Shown here: in pieces, positions 61,155 through 64,000 of the stretch
Layout: the number at the start of each line of letters is the position of its first letter
How positions within the stretch are numbered: the stretch's first letter is position 1
NCBI GenBank assembly: GCA_009869945.1
Contig: WIXG01000032.1
Coordinates: forward strand, 1 to 64,000
Length of the DNA: 64,000 bases
Direction of reading: 5' to 3'
Origin: Mesaphorura yosii
Lineage: Eukaryota; Arthropoda; Collembola; Poduromorpha; Tullbergiidae
Translations under genes and position numbers: made by a program
Notes under the pieces: model-generated
Told to the model about the DNA's origin: nothing
Seen by the model: the letters and a program-made list of their open reading frames with translations, nothing else
Database searches by the model: none

Positions 61155-62637
61155 GTACGTCACTGCACTGCACTCCAGTTTTAAATCATTTCAGCTTGAT
61201 GCATGCACAAAATGGAAGCTGCACTGATCTTTATGGAAATTATCGATCTGTCTGAACGCGGAGCATTGTCATAAATTCATGTGCATCGCATTGACAAATT
61301 TCGACCCAATACCCGGCTGGAGTTCCCGGTCCTCCAACCTACTTTGCAATCTTTCATGAAGACGTAGCCGCATAATGCATAATGCACAGTGCCTTATGCA
61401 GTGCAATGTGCTGAAATGTATTGACATAACTTCAGTCGCAGTCGAATTAATCTGCAGTATGATTTTTGCATATTGTGCTTACATAATCAGTACCTGGACT
61501 GGGCGGATATTGAACAAACAAATTCCATAACAAGCCGAAGTCGACCAAGGGTCATGGTTTGCCTCAGAATCGAAGTTAGGTTTTTGTTGAGTATGATGAA
61601 GTGATCTTGGGCAGTGGGCAGAGATTCGTTGGAATGTTCAAGGTTTCATTCCCAGGAGACTTTCAACCCCTTGTCGTTGTGCAATTGTCGCTGTTGCTGT
61701 CATAATGAAAATTGGGTCTCTTGCGGCAAGAAAGAAGGGATTCTTTTCCTGTAAATTATAAAATACGAAGAATGTCGGTCAGGCGGCGATTGCATCACAT
61801 CACATCGAGTCGTCTGAGATGATGGAAGCTTGATTCAAAGGAGGGTTATTTGTTGCTGCTGCCTTGCTAAGAATTAGGGAGCAGTAAGCACAGTGAAATA
61901 AGAAATGTGATCAGAAGTTACACTTGCAAGTACAGTAAAATGTAGTAAAAGTAAAAATGAACCCTGCAGTTGTCGTAGTTTATGGGCCAACAAGTGGTCT
62001 GGAGATCTACCAGACCTTTTCATCGCATCGCCACAGATCTCGATTCTAATGATGAAGGGTCAGGTAAAAGGATGCGGACAGATTAATATGGATTCCTTGC
62101 ATTGGGACTCGAAATGTCTCATTCGGGTCGCCGCGCCGCCGTGGCCTTGAGAGAGGGTAACTCATGCTCACAAGTTACGAAGTTAGAAGAAAACTGTTCT
62201 GAATTGTTACAATACGTATGTAAATTATCTGCGATACTTGAAGTGTGAGATGATAATCGGAATCGCATCTTCAGGAGAGCAGGCAGGCACGCTAAAATGG
62301 GCACAATGCAGGGATGAAGTGCCTGTGTTGGCTGGAGGAAGATGATGTTTGACACTTGAGTTTGCTGGTTTCGGTATCCACAGGGAGCATTTGGCATTGG
62401 CATTCTTATTACGGCCAGCCAAGATGCGTTGTGAGCAGTGCTGCAGTGCGTGATCCCTGATTTTATAATTCAAATTGAATTTGACCATGAAAGATGAAAG
62501 CTCATCTGATCTCTGTAATTGTGTTGCGTTTGTATTTAGCCCACAGTTAAATTTAACGATGAGTGGTGCGGCTGTCGTCATCTTCGTGGTGCAGGCAGGC
62601 AGAAAAGATGCAGCATCTGCATCTGCATTTGATTCAT

Positions 62638-62661
62638 AATCCTAATCGTAATCCTAATCGT
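62638..62661. repeat. 12-bp perfect tandem duplication
   Basis: AATCCTAATCGT occurs twice head to tail, and the unit itself is a pair of related hexamers. Confidence 0.9.
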
Positions 62662-62818
62662 ATGCAGAGGTCACATTGAAAGCATCGCTGTGCTGTCTGC
62701 TTGTGTACACAGCGCAGGCAGGCAGAAGAATACGCATACGAGAGAAATCAGGATCCATAATAAGAGGCAAATGCGATAAAATAAAAGAGGTGAAGAATTC
62801 CTCAGCGAGGTACGTGCA

Positions 62819-62842
62819 TGCGAGTGCGACTGCGAGTGCGAC
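62819..62842. repeat. 12-bp perfect tandem duplication
   Basis: TGCGAGTGCGAC occurs twice head to tail; the unit is again two near-identical hexamers. Confidence 0.9.
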
Positions 62843-62987
62843 TGCCGTCGCTGGAACTGGAATATGATGATGATGTCTGGGAGATGTGCGAGAGAAGAAA
62901 GAAAAGAGTTGATGGGAAGAAGTAATGTGCTTGGATAAAACACATAATGTGATCTTTTTTGTATCTTGCTCGTCTTCGTTTCATCGA

Positions 62988-63002
62988 GCAGGCAGGCAGG
63001 CA
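62988..63002. repeat. (GGCA)n tetranucleotide repeat
   Basis: Over three tandem GCAG/GGCA units, the same family as the TGCC run at 34873-34889. Confidence 0.8.
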
Positions 63003-64000
63003 CATGCACAATAATAACAACATTCGATTTCACTCACTCAAGAACGGATCCAAATTTCGTTTGCTGGATAATGCGGCCGTGCCTGCCTGCCTCGCTCGTG
63101 CATCCATCCACCTTTCGTTATCCAGCGTCAGTTTCCAAGATTCGATCATCTTTTGTGTGGTGTTCGAGGTGCCTCCCTTGCCTATGCGGATGGAGAATAC
63201 GAATAACGAATACGCGTAATAATAAGAATGATAAGTCTGCCTGCATTCCAGTTTGCTTTGACTTGAGCAAGAATTGAGACCCATTACCCCTCATAACAAA
63301 TGGCTTAGTGCATTGTGCGTACGTGCTCGCTGCCTGCGCTGCGTCCCGTACCATACAAAATCGTCAGCATCGCACTCGCGCTGGAGAGTTGCATAAAATT
63401 ATACGAAGCGTTTTTATTTTTTTTGCCCTGAAAGATGAGTGCTAGTGCCATTTCATAATCTCCATTTAAGGTTAACATCCCTAAACGTACGTATTCTTAC
63501 CTTTCCGCTGGCATTAATGAACTGGATCCGAGTGTCGCGGCAGCGGCGGAGCGGTGGCAGAGTCTTCTATTCTGTGTGCTCAGCTGAAGCGCGATGCGCG
63601 AGCACGTGTGCTTGGACCAGGAATAGCTCTGATCAGGAAAGATTCACGGCAATTGTAAAAAAAAGCAATGCGACTGCGCATGTGAAAAAGTGAAATCGCG
63701 CTTGATGTGTCCAATTTAGTTTTACGACGGCGGCTGCGAACATAAAATCGCGAGTCGCAAATGTCCACGGCAAAAGACGCTCAAAAGAATATTTTAATGA
63801 ATTCTTGTTTTAAGAGATCATCATTTCACTCCATTGAACATCGCGCGCGCACAAATATTTTTATTGAATTGAGTAGAGTGACTGCGCCTCAAAGTTACTG
63901 CGCACATTACACGCCAAAGCAAAGCACCAAAGTTCCGAGCCAACATAATTTTGGCTATTTATTATCGCTGCTTGGCCCACAAGAAGATGAGCAAGTTTCG

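Larger units (their letters stand above)
61155..64000 (+). other. Start of the next mastermind intron, noncoding to the window edge
   Basis: Follows the GTACGT donor. No further mastermind exon and no other gene was recognised in 2.8 kb. It contains two 12-bp perfect tandem duplications (62638-62661 and 62819-62842) and a GGCA repeat (62988-63002). Confidence 0.65.

Noticed and set aside
1-64000. Transposons, CRISPR arrays, operons or bacterial genes
   Set aside because: No reverse transcriptase, integrase or transposase motif, no terminal inverted repeats and no spaced direct-repeat array were found. The spliced genes show a eukaryotic nuclear genome.

Overview
The window is nuclear DNA from an animal, most probably an arthropod (insect, other hexapod or crustacean). 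Five protein-coding genes can be reconstructed with spliceosomal GT-AG introns, many only 59-97 nt long. The arthropod reading rests on a Mastermind-type Notch co-activator with the arthropod style of N-terminal helix, an ionotropic-receptor (IR) type chemoreceptor, and an insect-like secreted GH1 beta-glycosidase. No rRNA, tRNA, CRISPR array or transposon-encoded ORF was recognised.

Layout. 1-14584: gene-poor; the only coding-looking piece is an exon of an unidentified single-pass membrane protein (minus strand, about 7837-8178). 14585-16423: V-ATPase 16-kDa proteolipid subunit c (minus, 3 exons, 158 aa). 18029-19927: secreted, probably membrane-tethered GH1 glycosidase (plus, 5 exons, 529 aa). 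20394-22772: intronless ionotropic-receptor-like gene (plus, 792 aa). 22844-33590: TRAP1, the mitochondrial Hsp90 (minus, 16 exons, 723 aa). The IR gene and TRAP1 converge, with only 71 bp between their stop codons. 33591-46058: about 12.5 kb without a recognisable gene. 46059-61154 and beyond: mastermind (plus). Its first coding exon holds the Notch/CSL-binding helix, followed by a 12.25-kb intron and large Gln/Ser/Asn/Pro-rich exons; the gene leaves the window on the right.

The genes do not form one pathway. V-ATPase c and TRAP1 are housekeeping genes (organelle acidification, mitochondrial chaperone). GH1 and IR belong to environment-facing families (digestion or glycoside processing, chemosensation). 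mastermind is a developmental regulator. The four genes at 14.6-33.6 kb are compact, while mastermind sits in a gene-poor landscape, which suggests that the flanking and intronic DNA is regulatory.

The most interesting non-standard signals are: a 75-nt, stop-free, frame-preserving intron inside mastermind that could be retained as coding sequence; a diverged tandem duplication inside V-ATPase c intron 1; a perfect 20-bp palindrome just upstream of the V-ATPase c start; a 16-bp palindrome in the mastermind intron containing a PAR-bZIP consensus; the tight IR/TRAP1 3' overlap; and an Ala/Gly/Pro-rich extension in the TRAP1 ATPase domain. No clearly new multi-gene system was found.
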